Assembly (NCBI GenBank): GCA_029255685.2
Contig: CM055313.2
Coordinates: 70,286,641 to 70,350,640 of the forward strand
Direction: 5' to 3'
From: Silene conica
Taxonomy: Eukaryota > Streptophyta > Magnoliopsida > Caryophyllales > Caryophyllaceae
DNA length: 64,000 nucleotides
A model generated the notes under the pieces. That model was not told the DNA's origin. It was given only the letters and a program-made list of their open reading frames with translations, and searched no databases. Positions 21,718 through 33,450 of the stretch are shown here, piece by piece. The number at the start of each line of letters is the position of its first letter. The stretch's first letter is position 1. Made by a program: the position numbers and the translations under genes.

Positions 21718-22028
21718 TATTTTAGTCCGAAAAATTCATCTTAAGTCACTGAATTCCATTTTGGCAGTGGTTTTCTGTCGGAGATAATATTATGGCTGTA
21801 AGTTTTGATCAGAAGTAATATTATGACTATAAGTTTCAAAAAAAATTTAATAAGGCTGTAAGTTTCAAAAAGTGGTTTTTATAAGGCTGTAATCAACAAT
21901 TTTCTCTGTAAATTACAATAATATCCCGGGTGTCGCTCAATTTGAGTAACACCCGGTGTCGCTATATCATTATTCTTCTAACAATGGTTTCAAAGAAGAA
22001 AAAAAGATTGGCTGCGTTTTATAGAAAA

Positions 22029-24078
22029 CTAGTTTAGGACCCGTGCAAAATTGCACGGGCATGTAAAAAAAATATATAAGTAGCCATTTAAAATTTTATA
22101 GTTGTATTATTATTTCATTTAAATATAAATGTACAATATTTTACACATACAAATAAAGGTATATTAAATTTAAATTCAGCGTTTATTATACTTTTAACAT
22201 TAAATTAAAAGGGTACATGCCTCACTGACATTGGCACGTCCCTATTTTGATTTAATAATCAAAATACACATGATTAAAATAGTTAAAATTAAAAGGTACA
22301 CATAGATAAAAATAAATATCGTATGTTTTTCATATGTTCTTAAACTAATACAACAACGTTCGTATAATTATTACGACATAGAAGGAATAGGCTATGTATA
22401 GTTAACTCTTGTTTTAATTCAGTTCGGTTCAATTTAGCTTCACTACGACCAATTCAGTTCAACTCTTTTCAGGAAAAAAACCAGAGTGTAAAACCCGTTA
22501 CTGACCATATTTTTGGTGAATTACATATACACTTTTACTACTCGTACATGATTTTACACTAAATTAATGTAAATATTTTTATCCAATAGCCTTGGTAGAA
22601 CATAGTTATGCTGCAAACGACTCATTAATAATTAGCTAATTGTGTTATTCAGAACAACCAATATATACCCTTGTAAGAAAATGTCCCAAAACTATAAGTT
22701 TGATACTTATATAATTATATGTATATAAATAATACAAAATAGTAGAATTTATAGTATTTTAAAGGTATTTTATCACAAGGTCAATGGGCTAATATAATAT
22801 TAGTAGTTAATATTAATTCAAATTAAAAGTTAAAAAGCGGTTAGGTTGTTCTTTTTTACTTATTATTATGCTAAGACAGTCTTATATAGAGTAAAAAAAT
22901 TGTATGGTGAATATTAATTGTATGTCATGTATAACATACGTTTAATGAGTTTATTAGCTAACATAAATAAACTATTATTTAATCTTGATCATCTTAAATT
23001 AAGACTTCTCAAAACCCACATTCTATTTATTTTTTTCTTGTTTAAATTAATTGTGACTATCGTCTTATCTAAGAATTTGTGAAATTGAAAACCCGTTTAC
23101 AAAACATTTGCTATTTCTACTCTAAAACAACTAATAAATCTCATATAAAACGATTTTATGTTATTAAATTATGATAAAATCATTACTGTAAAAAACTTTA
23201 ATATGCCGTAAAGTATGTTTGATGTGTAAAAAGCGGTTTTCTAAGATCATTTGAGTATTTGTAAAATTAATCAATGACTCAACATTGCTCCAGAAGTAAT
23301 AACCTATTAATCAACATAATAATTGTAAAAAATTTAAGCCTATCTTATAATGCATGTCTTTTTTTTTGATGAATCAAAAGGTTAATATTATGTAATTACG
23401 TACCACCTTAATTTCACAATTAATATAAAACATATCCATTGTTAAAAATATGTACAACTTTCTGTCTTTTAGTATCATCTCATCCCATGAAATGAGCATT
23501 TGCATGTTATTATTAATTAATTAATATTCAAATGAAATATTTTTAAAAATATTTTTTCCTTTATACAAATATGTGTTGATCTGTCAGAATAAAATAATGT
23601 TAAGAAAATGTTATGCGGGAAAAAATTAAATGTAGGATTGCAAGTGTCTAGTTGTTTTTTTATTATACTTATACGTACATAATAAGTGTACTCATTTTAT
23701 TTTAACCGTGCTTTCACGTATTTTATTATTCGTTTGGAATTATAATATTAAATAATCTGATAATAAATTATGTGAATTCGTCTCTAAAGACATTTATCCA
23801 ATGCTTCTATAATATAACTTTTTAGTTAAATTTATACGTATAGGAAAAGAAGATATGCTATAATCACATGATAAATATATGTTATCCTATTAAATGTACA
23901 ATAAATTGGTCTTGGGCTCGATTCCTAGTGTTTAACTTTTTACTTTTATAAATAGTGAATAATAGATTTCTAGGAAGATAGTTAGAATAAGATTTTGTAA
24001 ATAATTTTAATAATATCGTGGATAAATAGGCGGGAAAAGTAGCATGGTAGTGGTTTGTGTTTTATTATTTTATATAGA
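22029..24078 (-). mobile_element. Non-autonomous Helitron
   Basis: Read on the minus strand, the 5' end is TCTATATAAAATAATAAAAC (from 24078). The 3' end has a hairpin (CCCGTGCAATTTTGCACGGG, 22039-22058) followed by TCCTAAA and CTAG at 22032-22029. The flanking bases are A (22028) and T (24079), the AT target rule for Helitrons. No Rep/helicase or captured gene is seen. The interior is AT-rich. Confidence 0.82.
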
Positions 24079-24407
24079 TGACGTGAAAACTTGGCGGACA
24101 AGTAGAGTTTGACGGGTGAGGCGGAGACAAAAGAATAGTAGACGAATCAAATTCCGCATTCGATTTCGTCAATCGTCACTCGTCAATCGTCATGGAGCAC
24201 GTTATATATCCACTAATATAATGAGTAATATAATTGTTAGTTATGACGTGAAAACTTGGCGGGCAAGTAGAGTTTGACGGGTGAGGCGGAGACAAAAGAA
24301 TAGTAGACGAATCAAATTTCGCATTCGATTTCGTCAATCGTCAATCGTCAATCGTCATGGACCACGTTATATATCCACTAATATAATGAGTAATATAATT
24401 GTTAGTT
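24079..24407. repeat. Tandem duplication, unit about 165 bp
   Basis: The segment TGACGTGAAAACTTGGCGG...AATATAATTGTTAGTT occurs twice (about 24079-24242 and 24246-24407) with few differences. The first unit starts exactly at the 5' terminus of the Helitron. It contains CGTCAATCGTCA microrepeats. Confidence 0.85.
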
Positions 24408-25253
24408 TATGTTGTTTTGGATTTAAAGCCACATTTAGTTAACTTTAAATTATATAAGTTCGATTTAATTCAGTTTAAATTTTATAAATTTATTTTAGAT
24501 TAGATTTTATAACTTTAGTTTAGTTCAGATTTGTCCGGTTCTGTTCATATCTATGAATTCAATTCTGTTCAGATTTTACAAGTTTAATTCTGTTCAGATC
24601 TTATAAATTCAAATCTTATAAATTCAATTCAAAAAGTCTTATACGGAGTATTATTTTTAAAATCGATGCAAAAACATTGACATTAATTATTCGATACATA
24701 TATTAAAAAATTTAAAATAAAATTATCACTTCTCTCATCTTTTTTTTTTCTATAAGTTCAGTTCTGTTTAGATGGGTAACCTGGCAGGGCTACACGCTGT
24801 GATGTGTAGTCGGTTACTGTGAGAGACGGAGCACTAGAGAGTAGTGTTGGTGTTTTTATTCTTTTCTTGTTGCTATACTTATGATTATGCAGTTGACTGA
24901 CACCGTGTCGTTGTAGTAAACTGTGGTGATCCATTTGGGGATGGTGAGCAGGTGTTGAGAAGGTGTTTCTTGTGCTTTCTGTGATATAGCTTGTTGTAGC
25001 TTGCAAGAGTTGGAAGGGGCTATGATTCACATGTCCGATCTAATGTCGCTGCGTCAGTTTAGACTTGTTTTAGTAGTAGTGACTTTGTAATTCAGAATTT
25101 CTTTGTTTTGGTTTTGAGATGTACGCACTTTAACTTTACTTTGTACAAATGTTCTTTATCGATATGTTTTTTTATGTTCACTACCACGGGACACCGTGAT
25201 GGTAACATCCTTATATGCTATGATGGTCCTTGGTAACACACCGGTATATAGGG
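24408..25253. other. Noncoding, AT-rich
   Basis: 24440-24640 is a degenerate repeat of TTATAAATTCAATTCTGTTC blocks, related in style to the array at 490-745. 24758-25250 shows no recognisable gene. Confidence 0.45.
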
Positions 25254-26208
25254 GTGTTACGTTGAGTCCTTTTCTTTTCGCTTTAGTCTTACACCCATTT
25301 GTTGTTTAAGATTTGGGATTCTTTAGACTTATGTTTGCAGGCCAGGTACTTGGATGATGATACTGTTATTGGGGATACATTGGTTGTGGGCAGGTTTTGC
25401 GATTGATTCAATATGAGGTCACCGCTCTGGTCTTTTTCTTAATGTGAGTAAGACATAGGTCTTTTGGCTTACGGAGGATCCTCGGACCCGCTTCCCTAGT
25501 GTCTTCCCTCCTGATATTGTTTGGCCTTTGCGTGGTGTTCAGGTTCTTGGTGGCCCTATTAGTATGTGCCCTACTTTCAGTCGCGAGCTTGTGTTGAAAC
25601 AGGTGATAAAGTCTATTCAGCTCATTGATTCAGTTGTCCGGTTGGATGATCCATAATAAAAAATCTTACTGCTTCTTGTTTGCACTAGTATCTCTAAACC
25701 TTACTCTGTTTTGCGTACTTGTTCTTCTCAGGTTTTTCTGTTTGCTCAACACTTTTTTGACGCAGCGCTCCGTTCTAGCTTAGAACAATAGAACGCATTG
25801 TCACTGTTTCTAGACCGGGATTTGGTGACTGGCAGTAGCGTCTTACTACCTTCCCCTTTTCATTTTGTGGGGTTGGGTGTTTATGCTGCCAAAGATGTTC
25901 TTCATTATGCCTTTCTTGCCACTCGTGCACATGCAGTCTATTAAACTACAGGCTAAGCTTCTTCTGGTTTCTTGACCCTTGGGGCTGCTTTTGACGGTGT
26001 TATGGGCTTGTTTAATGAGACTACATGTGTTGCCCTTTTGTGTAACCCTAGTGAGATCATTGTCCCCAAAATCATGAAGATACTGGCAGACATATATTTC
26101 ACGACGGTTACTACTTCTGCAGAATTTGTGTTCTCATTGACTCGTCGACAACTAGCCTTGTGGAAGTCTCAGCAGCGTGACCACTCATTGGATTGGCTTC
26201 GTGCAGTT
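25254..26208 (+). pseudogene. LINE-type reverse transcriptase remnant, part 1
   Basis: Broken frames resemble the C-terminal half of a plant non-LTR retrotransposon RT: SPFLFALVLHPF, the YxDD region as RYLDDDTVIGDT (about 25345), VFPPDI, FDAALRSSLE, VGLGVYAAKDVLHYAFLA, NPSEIIVPKIMKILADIYF and WKSQQRDHSLDWLRAV. Several stops and shifts are present. The frame resumes at 35812 with VPISRLGQ after a solo LTR inserted at 26209. A decayed insertion, not a functional polymerase. Confidence 0.75.
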
Positions 26209-27149
26209 TGTAACATCCCTTATTTTCGTAAAACATATTTTAAAACAATTAAAGTATTTTTCGGAATTTAATAATATTTTATTTAAATTCGTAAACTTAT
26301 ATCTTGGAAATATCGCTTAAGTTCCGTCTTGAGATTTATTTGATCTTGAGATGTAATATATCCCTTGGCATTTACCGTTTACAAATATTCCCGAGTGACT
26401 TAAATAAAAACCCGTCTCATAAGTAACATAAAAGAAGCTTCCTTCTTATTCCCCTCACAACTCATCTTCTGCCTTTCTCCCCAAGCAAACAAAAGAAAAA
26501 GAACAGTAAACTCAACTCCATCATTTCCTCATTCTCAAGTTCACTAAAATCATCATCCCAAACTCGTTTCAACTCCAATCGAGGTAAGGTTTCTTCTTAT
26601 GCGTTCCTCTCGTCGTCCCCATCGCATCTATCACTTTCAATTCGTAAATCGCTATACTTGATTTTCGGGCTGTTTTGGCTCAATCTCGAAATTACCACTT
26701 TTAATCCGTGTTTAATAGTTTTAGGTGTTGACTTGGAGAATCCGGACGTTGATTCTTACGTGGTTGAAGAGGAGACGGAAGTTTAGCGCGGAAAAAGAGG
26801 TGACAATAATGAGAAACTCGGCCTATGTCATATATTAGCAAATTATGTGGTTTTGTTGTGTTTAATATGGAATTTAGGATATTGATAGTGAATTAAGAAC
26901 ATGAACATGTTTAGAATCTGTTTTGTATGCTTTTAGTATGGTTTAATTCACATGTATGATGCTTTATGTGTTCAAACATGTTTTATATGAAATATGATGA
27001 ATCTGGGATAATGATTATGGGATTGTGGTTTGAATTGATTAAGATTAGTGGGTATGTATGTTTATGATGTAATACTTGCTGGGTAACATGAAATTTTGGT
27101 TGGAATCAAGTATTGGGGACAATTGCATTGGATTTGGGTAAATTCTAAT

Positions 27150-27345
27150 GTGTAGAAGTAGCAGTTCGTAGTACAGGACCTCCCAGCCGGTCGGCAACCG
27201 GCTGAGGGCCCTATCATGTTAATGGAAATGTTGCGTAGAATTGGTGCATAGGGCTCCCAGCCGGGTGGCCGGCCGCCGGTCCACCGGCTGAGAGACCCTT
27301 GTTGGTTGATCTATTAGTTTTAAAACAAAAGGGTGGAGTGAGACT
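27150..27345. repeat. GC-rich CCAGCCGG palindromic repeats in the solo LTR
   Basis: CCCAGCCGGTCGGCAACCGGCTGAG-like blocks recur at about 27182, 27250 and 27345, able to form hairpins. Homologous blocks occur inverted at 61055-61290. Confidence 0.75.
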
Positions 27346-27484
27346 CTTAGCCGGGTGCCTTGTAATCGGTTATTCCGATTTGATTGATTCTTCTTCCATG
27401 TGACTTTTATGATTGTAAGCTATCATATGTTAGACGGTAATCTAGTAGAAAGGCTATGTCATAGTTTGGATGTGGTGCGTATTG

Positions 27485-27690
27485 GAATATGTCTGAGTCG
27501 GGACCTCTAAAGTACAATAGTATTATCTTTGTTTTGTTGCGTATCGAACTATGTCTGAGTCGGGACCTCTTGTTGGATACGTGTGTGTATGTCATGTGAC
27601 GGACATGTCTGAGTCGTGACCTCTGAGCCGTAACGTGTATGGTTGATGCATTGGGATATGTCTGAGTCGGGACCTCTATTCCTTTGTGAG
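27485..27690. repeat. Minisatellite with TGAGTCGGGACCTCT core (left part)
   Basis: The core ATGTCTGAGTCGGGACCTCT recurs about every 50-60 bp (27490, 27552, 27607, 27660). The array continues at 35056-35310 after the nested retrotransposon, so it was cut by that insertion. Confidence 0.85.
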
Positions 27691-27713
27691 TTTGTATTAC
27701 CGGGTGGATCATG

Positions 27714-29318
27714 TGATGCGTGTCGTTTGCGCAGTCAAAATTAAATTTATAGATCAATCACAAGCTCTAACTAATTAGTAGTAGGGCAAGTAAAGGTCGA
27801 ACCCACATGGACTAATTTTATTATCTAAGATTATTATTTATATTAAAATGGGGGTTGTTTAACGTTATTTTTTTACTATAATAAACTAGGCTAAAAAGAC
27901 AAGTAAAATGATATAAATTAAAGACGATAAACTGTGATTACGATCAAATAGGAAGTATGTAATTTTCTATTGATATTGGGTCAATCATTGATTCACTTAA
28001 CTAGTTATCGGATAGACTGGTTAACTAGTTAATCCCTTGAAAACAAGCAAACTACCAGCTTTATCTTTCTTACTCGTTAAATCCCGTGAAAACACGCAAA
28101 TTTAATCCTAACCAAATTATGTCAATTCAACCATGAAAACATGCATTAAACGAACAAACTCGATCGCATTACAATCACCAATCAATTGAATCGAGTAAAA
28201 CCAGAAAACTGCAACCTTATACAATTCAATTATTATACACAGTTCTAGCAATTAGAATTAGACCAGAAAACTGCAACCTAATTAAAATTACTATCAATTT
28301 GACAAATTATCCCTGAGAATAACTTAGATGGCCAGACTAAATTGATAGACACGAATTTATAAGTCAAATTACGAACTTTGAATAAATATCCGAAAAACTA
28401 ATTAATCATTCAAAACAGATGACAAAATCTCATAAACCACGATATCAAATAGTCGATTACATACTCCTATTGATAAATTACTCTAAACTAAACATAATAA
28501 AAATAAAAATTAGATAAAGATAAGAGAAGCTCATGGAAATCGAGTAGAAATCGGACTGAAAATATACTCGAATTGCTCCGTCCTCCTTTGTCTCCGTCTT
28601 CTGTATATCCCTTTCTAAGAGTAACAATTGGGGTTATATAGGGAGTAAACCCTAAATTTTCCCCCAATTTAATTACTCTTAAATTGGGATGATTAATACT
28701 GTCTTGAATCATCTTCATGAATGCAAACCTGTTCGTCTCGCACTGAATCTTCATCATTGCAATTGCCGTTTTCGTCCGTTAAATGGTTTTCGTGCGCTCT
28801 CTCCTCTGATTTCTATCTGCTTTCCTTAATTTTCTAATCTCTTTTGCCATAAACGTTGACTTTGGAATAAGGTGAGGAAATGGGTTTATTTCCCATGTTC
28901 TTACTGGACCAAAAATAAAGCATGTCCACTTAATGCTACAATACGGCCTACTTAAAGTAAGAACTGGTTTCAGCCCAAAACACGAAATTTGCAAGTCTCG
29001 ATCTTAACTTTCCATAGCAGCTTAAATCGACTCATTTGGATTTCGGATGAGAGAGATATGGCCCAAATACGAACAACTATCCAAGATGATTCTTGGAGCG
29101 AGAATCGTACAAACCGGGTTTCCGAGTTTAAACGAAAGGGGCAATTACCTATTAAATTAAAATAGATACAAGTTAATATCTATTCATCTCAAATATAAAA
29201 TTCAAATGATTAAAATCCAAATGCACTAAAAATGTGTAATATAGCTCAAATAATACGAAAAACGACTCCAAGTGTATACAAATGAATAGTAAAAATATAT
29301 GTAATTATGCGCTTATCA
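27714..29318 (-). repeat. 3' LTR of the Athila-like element
   Basis: 1605 bp, paired with 33451-35054 with only scattered substitutions and a few small indels. Confidence 0.93.
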
Positions 29319-29337
29319 AATTCCCCCACACTTAGAC
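29319..29337 (-). promoter_or_regulatory. Polypurine tract of the Athila-like element
   Basis: On the minus strand AAGTGTGGGGGAATT abuts the 3' LTR start, as expected for plus-strand priming. Confidence 0.75.
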
Positions 29338-31169
29338 TATTGTCGTCCTCGGCAATAACAACGCTTAAGCTAAAGATGTTGGCTCAAAAACAAAAATCAA
29401 CCTGAAAGGTTTTAGACAAACCAAAACAAGTTCAATCGACGACAAACTAAAACCTTATTAGAGATAATTTTTTTAAGTTAGTGAACTCAATGGAAAACAT
29501 TTTAAGTTAGATTAGGAAGCACTGTATACTAAATTCTCCTCCATTCAAAACTATACAACCGATGAATTAAGCAACATAAGACGTTTTAAAGCGCTTCTAA
29601 ACTTAAATTAAAAACAAACTTTTTATCCTTCACACTTGGTATAGCTACCTTTGTGCTCGTGTGTATGTGTATTGACTCGTAGAGGTGGGTTTCGGCAATT
29701 GAAGGTCTTAGGGCACGTGATTCACTTTCTGTACTTTTAGTACGAGGATCGTTCTCCCGAGCATTCAATTGTACCCGTCCCTCGATCGGCTTTCCACATC
29801 TTCCATTTCATTTTTTATTCAAGCATTTTTTCCTTTTCTTTTGTTCCATATTTTTCTTTTTTGTTTTTTTTCTGTTTTTTTTTCATTCTCCACCATCTCA
29901 AACTTCCAAACCCGTATATCCAATGACCCTTGTAGCGAGCTTTCGATAAATGGATCCCGCCCATCCGGACAAGTCATTAGGCATTCTCCCAATTCATTGA
30001 TTGGGTTCCCCTAAGGATCTAATTACTCGGGTATCGGATAGACGTGAGGTCAAGTAATCTCCCCGAAGCCCTGATTAGGAGTCACCTATGAAAGTAAATT
30101 GGATAATAAGACCGGCTTATGCCCCTCACTCTAGCGTCAACGAAAAGTGTATTAAAGGTAGCCAAAATAAGTGTTGTTCTTTATAGTTTATTTGTAATTT
30201 AAGTTTAAAAGAGACTTAAAACACATATGCTAAGAAAAATTAATCAGTCCAAGTTCAAATGAGAGGAAAAATTTATGTATACACGCTTCAAATTAATTTA
30301 TTGTTAGAAAAGTTAAAGTTTACTTTTTTTCAAGTCATGTTAGAGTTTATCGTCGACTTCCCTTATTCTAGTGAGTCTAATAAAAACATAGGTTATTACT
30401 TTTCAGCACTTAGTTTCACAAGATTTCGGCAGCATCTCCCCTAAAAATAGTCATATCCAAATTGTATATAGCCTGTAAAACACATTAAAAACCAATGGCC
30501 ACCCGCCACTCCTCTTTCAACCACAAAATACACAAATTTCAGCACAATTTTTTCAAATTAACCCAACTTTTACCTCTCCCCCACACTTAGACTCGACATC
30601 GTCCTCGATGTCAAAATGTACATCAAAGAATGAACTAGCTTATAAAAGAAATAAGAGGGTAGAGGCACTTAGCGGATATAGCGGTAGTGGTTATATCATC
30701 TTCATGCTGGTCAATATAATAGTTGCCACCCAGAAATGTGCATACTAAAACAATAAACAGCAGCAGCAACATCCACTTCCAGCAATATCCAGCAGCATAA
30801 GCAGGAACGAACAGGAACAATTGCATTCGTCATGTTATGTCTGAACTGGCCATAATACTTCACAACTTGTAACGCACTGCAAAATAAGCATTCTGACCAA
30901 GACAAGTGAAATATGAAGGAAGAGAAACAGCCTGAAAAACAGTAGCAAAGACGAACATTTACTTATTTTCTACTTTTTTTGTGCAACCGACACTATTAAC
31001 ATCCCCTTACAAAGGTTGCAAAACTCAGGGAGGCACTTAAGCCGACTCAACTATGAAACTCAAAAAGCATATAAAATTAAACAAACAAGAAATAGATAAA
31101 ACATAAGCTTGGGTTGCCTCCCAAGAAGCGCCTTATTTCATGTCGTGGCTCGACATAATTCAGATAACC
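29338..31169. other. Internal untranslated region of the Athila-like element
   Basis: This 1.8 kb between gag stop and 3' LTR is where pol would lie in an autonomous relative, but no RT, RNase H or integrase motif is visible on either strand. There is a T/C-rich tract (29800-29890) and a second CCCCCACACTTAGACT motif (30578-30593) repeating the polypurine-tract region at 29323. Confidence 0.6.
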
Positions 31170-33260
31170 TCAAATATCAGTGAATTCATTCACTGCCAAT
31201 TCAAACAACTTCTCTACACCAACATTCTGCACCATCTCATCTAGTAATATCTCAATGACATTAACCCCAAGCACTTCCAAACAATAATCCTCCAAATTGA
31301 ATATATTATGCTCAAGGATATAAGGATTTTGTGAAATATCATAGATATTAATTCTCAACTTTTGTTTAGCACCTCTTAGAGTAACCTCGCCTTTAAAAAC
31401 ATCAATTATAGCTGTAGAAGATCTCAAGAAAGGCTTCCCTAAAATAATAGGGAATGAATGGTGAGACTCGGTAATATAAAAATCAGCTGTGAACTCAAGG
31501 TCTCCCAGTTTAACATTTATGTTCTCCAAAATTCCTAATGGATGTATCATGCTACCATCACCTAACTCAAAAATGGAAGAAGTGCTTGATAAAGGACCAA
31601 ACTCATAAGATTCATAGATACGTGATGGCATAGTATTAACATCAGCGCCTAAGTGCAACAAACAATCTCCATAATGAAATGCTCCTATACCACATGGAAT
31701 ACTAAAAGAACAAGGAGAAATTTCAGCATATTCCCCCATACTTATATCATGAGAATCCAAAAATTCTTTAAAAAGTATAGCATATTTGGGCACCAAACTA
31801 AGTCCGACAGCTAAATGAATCTTTTTTTCATTCACCACACTTTTAGACAATTCAACATCTTCACTTTCAAATGGTAAAACTTCAAAATCAGTTCCCTCTT
31901 TCAGCTTTATTAACAAAATTCTATCTTTAGGATTAGGTAGAGGTTGAGAGGGAAGAGAACCTGAAAGTTTAGACTCGATATTACTCAGAGATGTGCATAC
32001 TTGACTAATTTGAGAATCTAATTGATGCAAATGAGCATCAGTTTTCTGCTGGTGTTGAGTCGAATGAGAATAAACTTGACCAATTTGAGTGGTTAACTGT
32101 TTCATCATATCCTCCAAAGATGGACTGGTGTGTGGGTTAGGGGCTGAATTACTCGGAACTGACGGTCTAGGCGTCCCATAGGATTGGTTAGGCCTAGGTG
32201 GTCCGTATTTAAGATTTGGGTGATCCCTCCGACCCTCGTTATATGTAGCTGAAAATGGGTCATATTTCTTTTGAAAAGAATTAGGAAAACCATTAATAGC
32301 ACTCACATTTTCAGCATGAACAGGAGAACTACCAGTTATAACATAAGACAGATTTTCAGGAGAGTTGTTAGAAACAAGCTTAGACATTAAAGTGGTTAAT
32401 GTGGCTATTTGTTGTGCATTTTCTTGCAACTCATTTTTAATAGCACTAAAATCTACCCCATTAACTCCTTTAACATCCTCTCTTGAACTATATTGCTGAG
32501 AATTAAGAGCCATGTTATCAATGAGTCGTTTAGCCTCTGTTGGGGTTTTGTTCATTAACACACCCCCACTAGCAGCGTCAATAATACTTTTATCCTTAAG
32601 TGACAAACCATCATAAAAATATTGAATTAATAGCTCATTACTAATCTGGTGTTGCGGACAAGTAGCACATAATCTATCAAATCTTTCACGATACTCATAT
32701 AAATACTCATCAGATTTCTGTTTAATACCACAAATCTCTTTCCTAATAGCTCCTACTCTACTGGCAGGCAAATATTTTTCCAGAAAAGCATTTTCCAGTA
32801 AAGTCCATGTTGTAATAGAACCAGCAGGTAAATAGTAAAGCCAATCTTTAGCGGCATCCACCAGAGAAAATGGAAAAGCATGTAATTGAATTTGGTCCTG
32901 CTCAACACCATCAATTTGCATACTTGAGCATACAACAATAAATTCTTGTAAATGGCATTGAGGGTTTTCATTAGCACGACCATAAAACTTGGGTAAAAGA
33001 TTGATAAAACCTGAATTTAGCTTGAGAGGCTTCTCCAATTCTGGGAAGACGATGCTCAATGGCTGCGCCCCTAAAGTTGGTGCGGATAACTCTTTCAAAG
33101 TTCTTTCCCTTGCCATCTTTCCTTCCAAAAACAGAATGTCCAAGTAAAGTTTCTCTTCTTGCTGCTTTTCTCGAAATTCTTTTCTAAGTCTTCGGGCAGT
33201 CCGTTCAATTTCTGGATCGTACAACAGCTCTCCCTTTGTTAGGCGAGTGTGCATACACAA
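31170..33260 (-). CDS. Athila-like Gag with degenerate protease tail
   Basis: An intact 696-codon frame. The N-terminus is basic and helical (RRLRKEFREKQQEE). The retrotransposon capsid domain spans about residues 85-260 (PKFYGRANENPQCHLQEF, FPFSLVDAAKDWLYYLP, YLPASRVGAIRKEI, YEYRERFDRLCATCPQHQI, YFYDGL), followed by a Pro/Ser/Gln-rich linker. Residues about 500-660 look like the retropepsin domain (PIILGKPFLRSSTAIIDV), but the active-site region reads LLHLGADVN where Athila-type proteases have an Asp before LGAS. The catalytic Asp is His, so cleavage activity is unlikely. Capsid could still assemble and be packaged with partner enzymes. Confidence 0.85.
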   Translation of the reverse strand: MCMHTRLTKGELLYDPEIERTARRLRKEFREKQQEEKLYLDILFLEGKMARERTLKELSAPTLGAQPLSIVFPELEKPLKLNSGFINLLPKFYGRANENPQCHLQEFIVVCSSMQIDGVEQDQIQLHAFPFSLVDAAKDWLYYLPAGSITTWTLLENAFLEKYLPASRVGAIRKEICGIKQKSDEYLYEYRERFDRLCATCPQHQISNELLIQYFYDGLSLKDKSIIDAASGGVLMNKTPTEAKRLIDNMALNSQQYSSREDVKGVNGVDFSAIKNELQENAQQIATLTTLMSKLVSNNSPENLSYVITGSSPVHAENVSAINGFPNSFQKKYDPFSATYNEGRRDHPNLKYGPPRPNQSYGTPRPSVPSNSAPNPHTSPSLEDMMKQLTTQIGQVYSHSTQHQQKTDAHLHQLDSQISQVCTSLSNIESKLSGSLPSQPLPNPKDRILLIKLKEGTDFEVLPFESEDVELSKSVVNEKKIHLAVGLSLVPKYAILFKEFLDSHDISMGEYAEISPCSFSIPCGIGAFHYGDCLLHLGADVNTMPSRIYESYEFGPLSSTSSIFELGDGSMIHPLGILENINVKLGDLEFTADFYITESHHSFPIILGKPFLRSSTAIIDVFKGEVTLRGAKQKLRINIYDISQNPYILEHNIFNLEDYCLEVLGVNVIEILLDEMVQNVGVEKLFELAVNEFTDI

Positions 33261-33428
33261 TGAAATAATTGCTCGCTGAAACTTTTTCCAGCTCTTCCAG
33301 CAGCCTTGTCAAGCACTGTCAATGGGTACCTATTCACAAAAATTAAAAAGTAAATATAAAAATTGGAAATAACAATTAACTAAACTACCTAATATATAAT
33401 AAATAATCTAAGATAAGAAACAATTAGT

Positions 33429-33445
33429 CCCCAGCAACGGCGCCA
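33429..33445 (-). promoter_or_regulatory. Primer-binding site, tRNA-Asp type
   Basis: Minus strand TGGCGCCGTTGCTGGGG, a few bases from the 5' LTR. It is nearly identical to the complement of the plant tRNA-Asp(GTC) 3' end, the usual primer of Athila elements. Confidence 0.85.
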
Positions 33446-33450
33446 AAATT

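Larger units (their letters stand above)
20929..21906. mobile_element. Nested 978-bp MULE
   Basis: The inverted termini match over roughly 80-90 bp and begin GAGAAAATTGTTGATTACAG on the left. The 9-bp target duplication TGTAAATTA is perfect at 20920-20928 and 21907-21915. It is inserted in the right arm of the larger MULE. It has no transposase but carries a minus-strand ORF with a GRF-type zinc finger, making it a candidate Pack-MULE. Confidence 0.9.
16686..21975. mobile_element. Non-autonomous MULE with long terminal inverted repeats
   Basis: The 9-bp target duplication TTCTAACAA is perfect at 16677-16685 and 21976-21984, the size typical of Mutator-like elements. Both ends carry GCGACACCGGGTGTTAC in inverted orientation. 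The inverted similarity extends about 600 bp inward (left to about 17305, right from about 20305), though diverged. No mudrA-like transposase is visible. The right arm is interrupted by a second MULE (20929-21906), and the interior contains another inverted pair. Confidence 0.82.

Noticed and set aside
24758-25030. 90-codon minus-strand ORF
   Set aside because: No recognisable domain, in AT-rich repeat-derived DNA before a LINE remnant. Probably chance.
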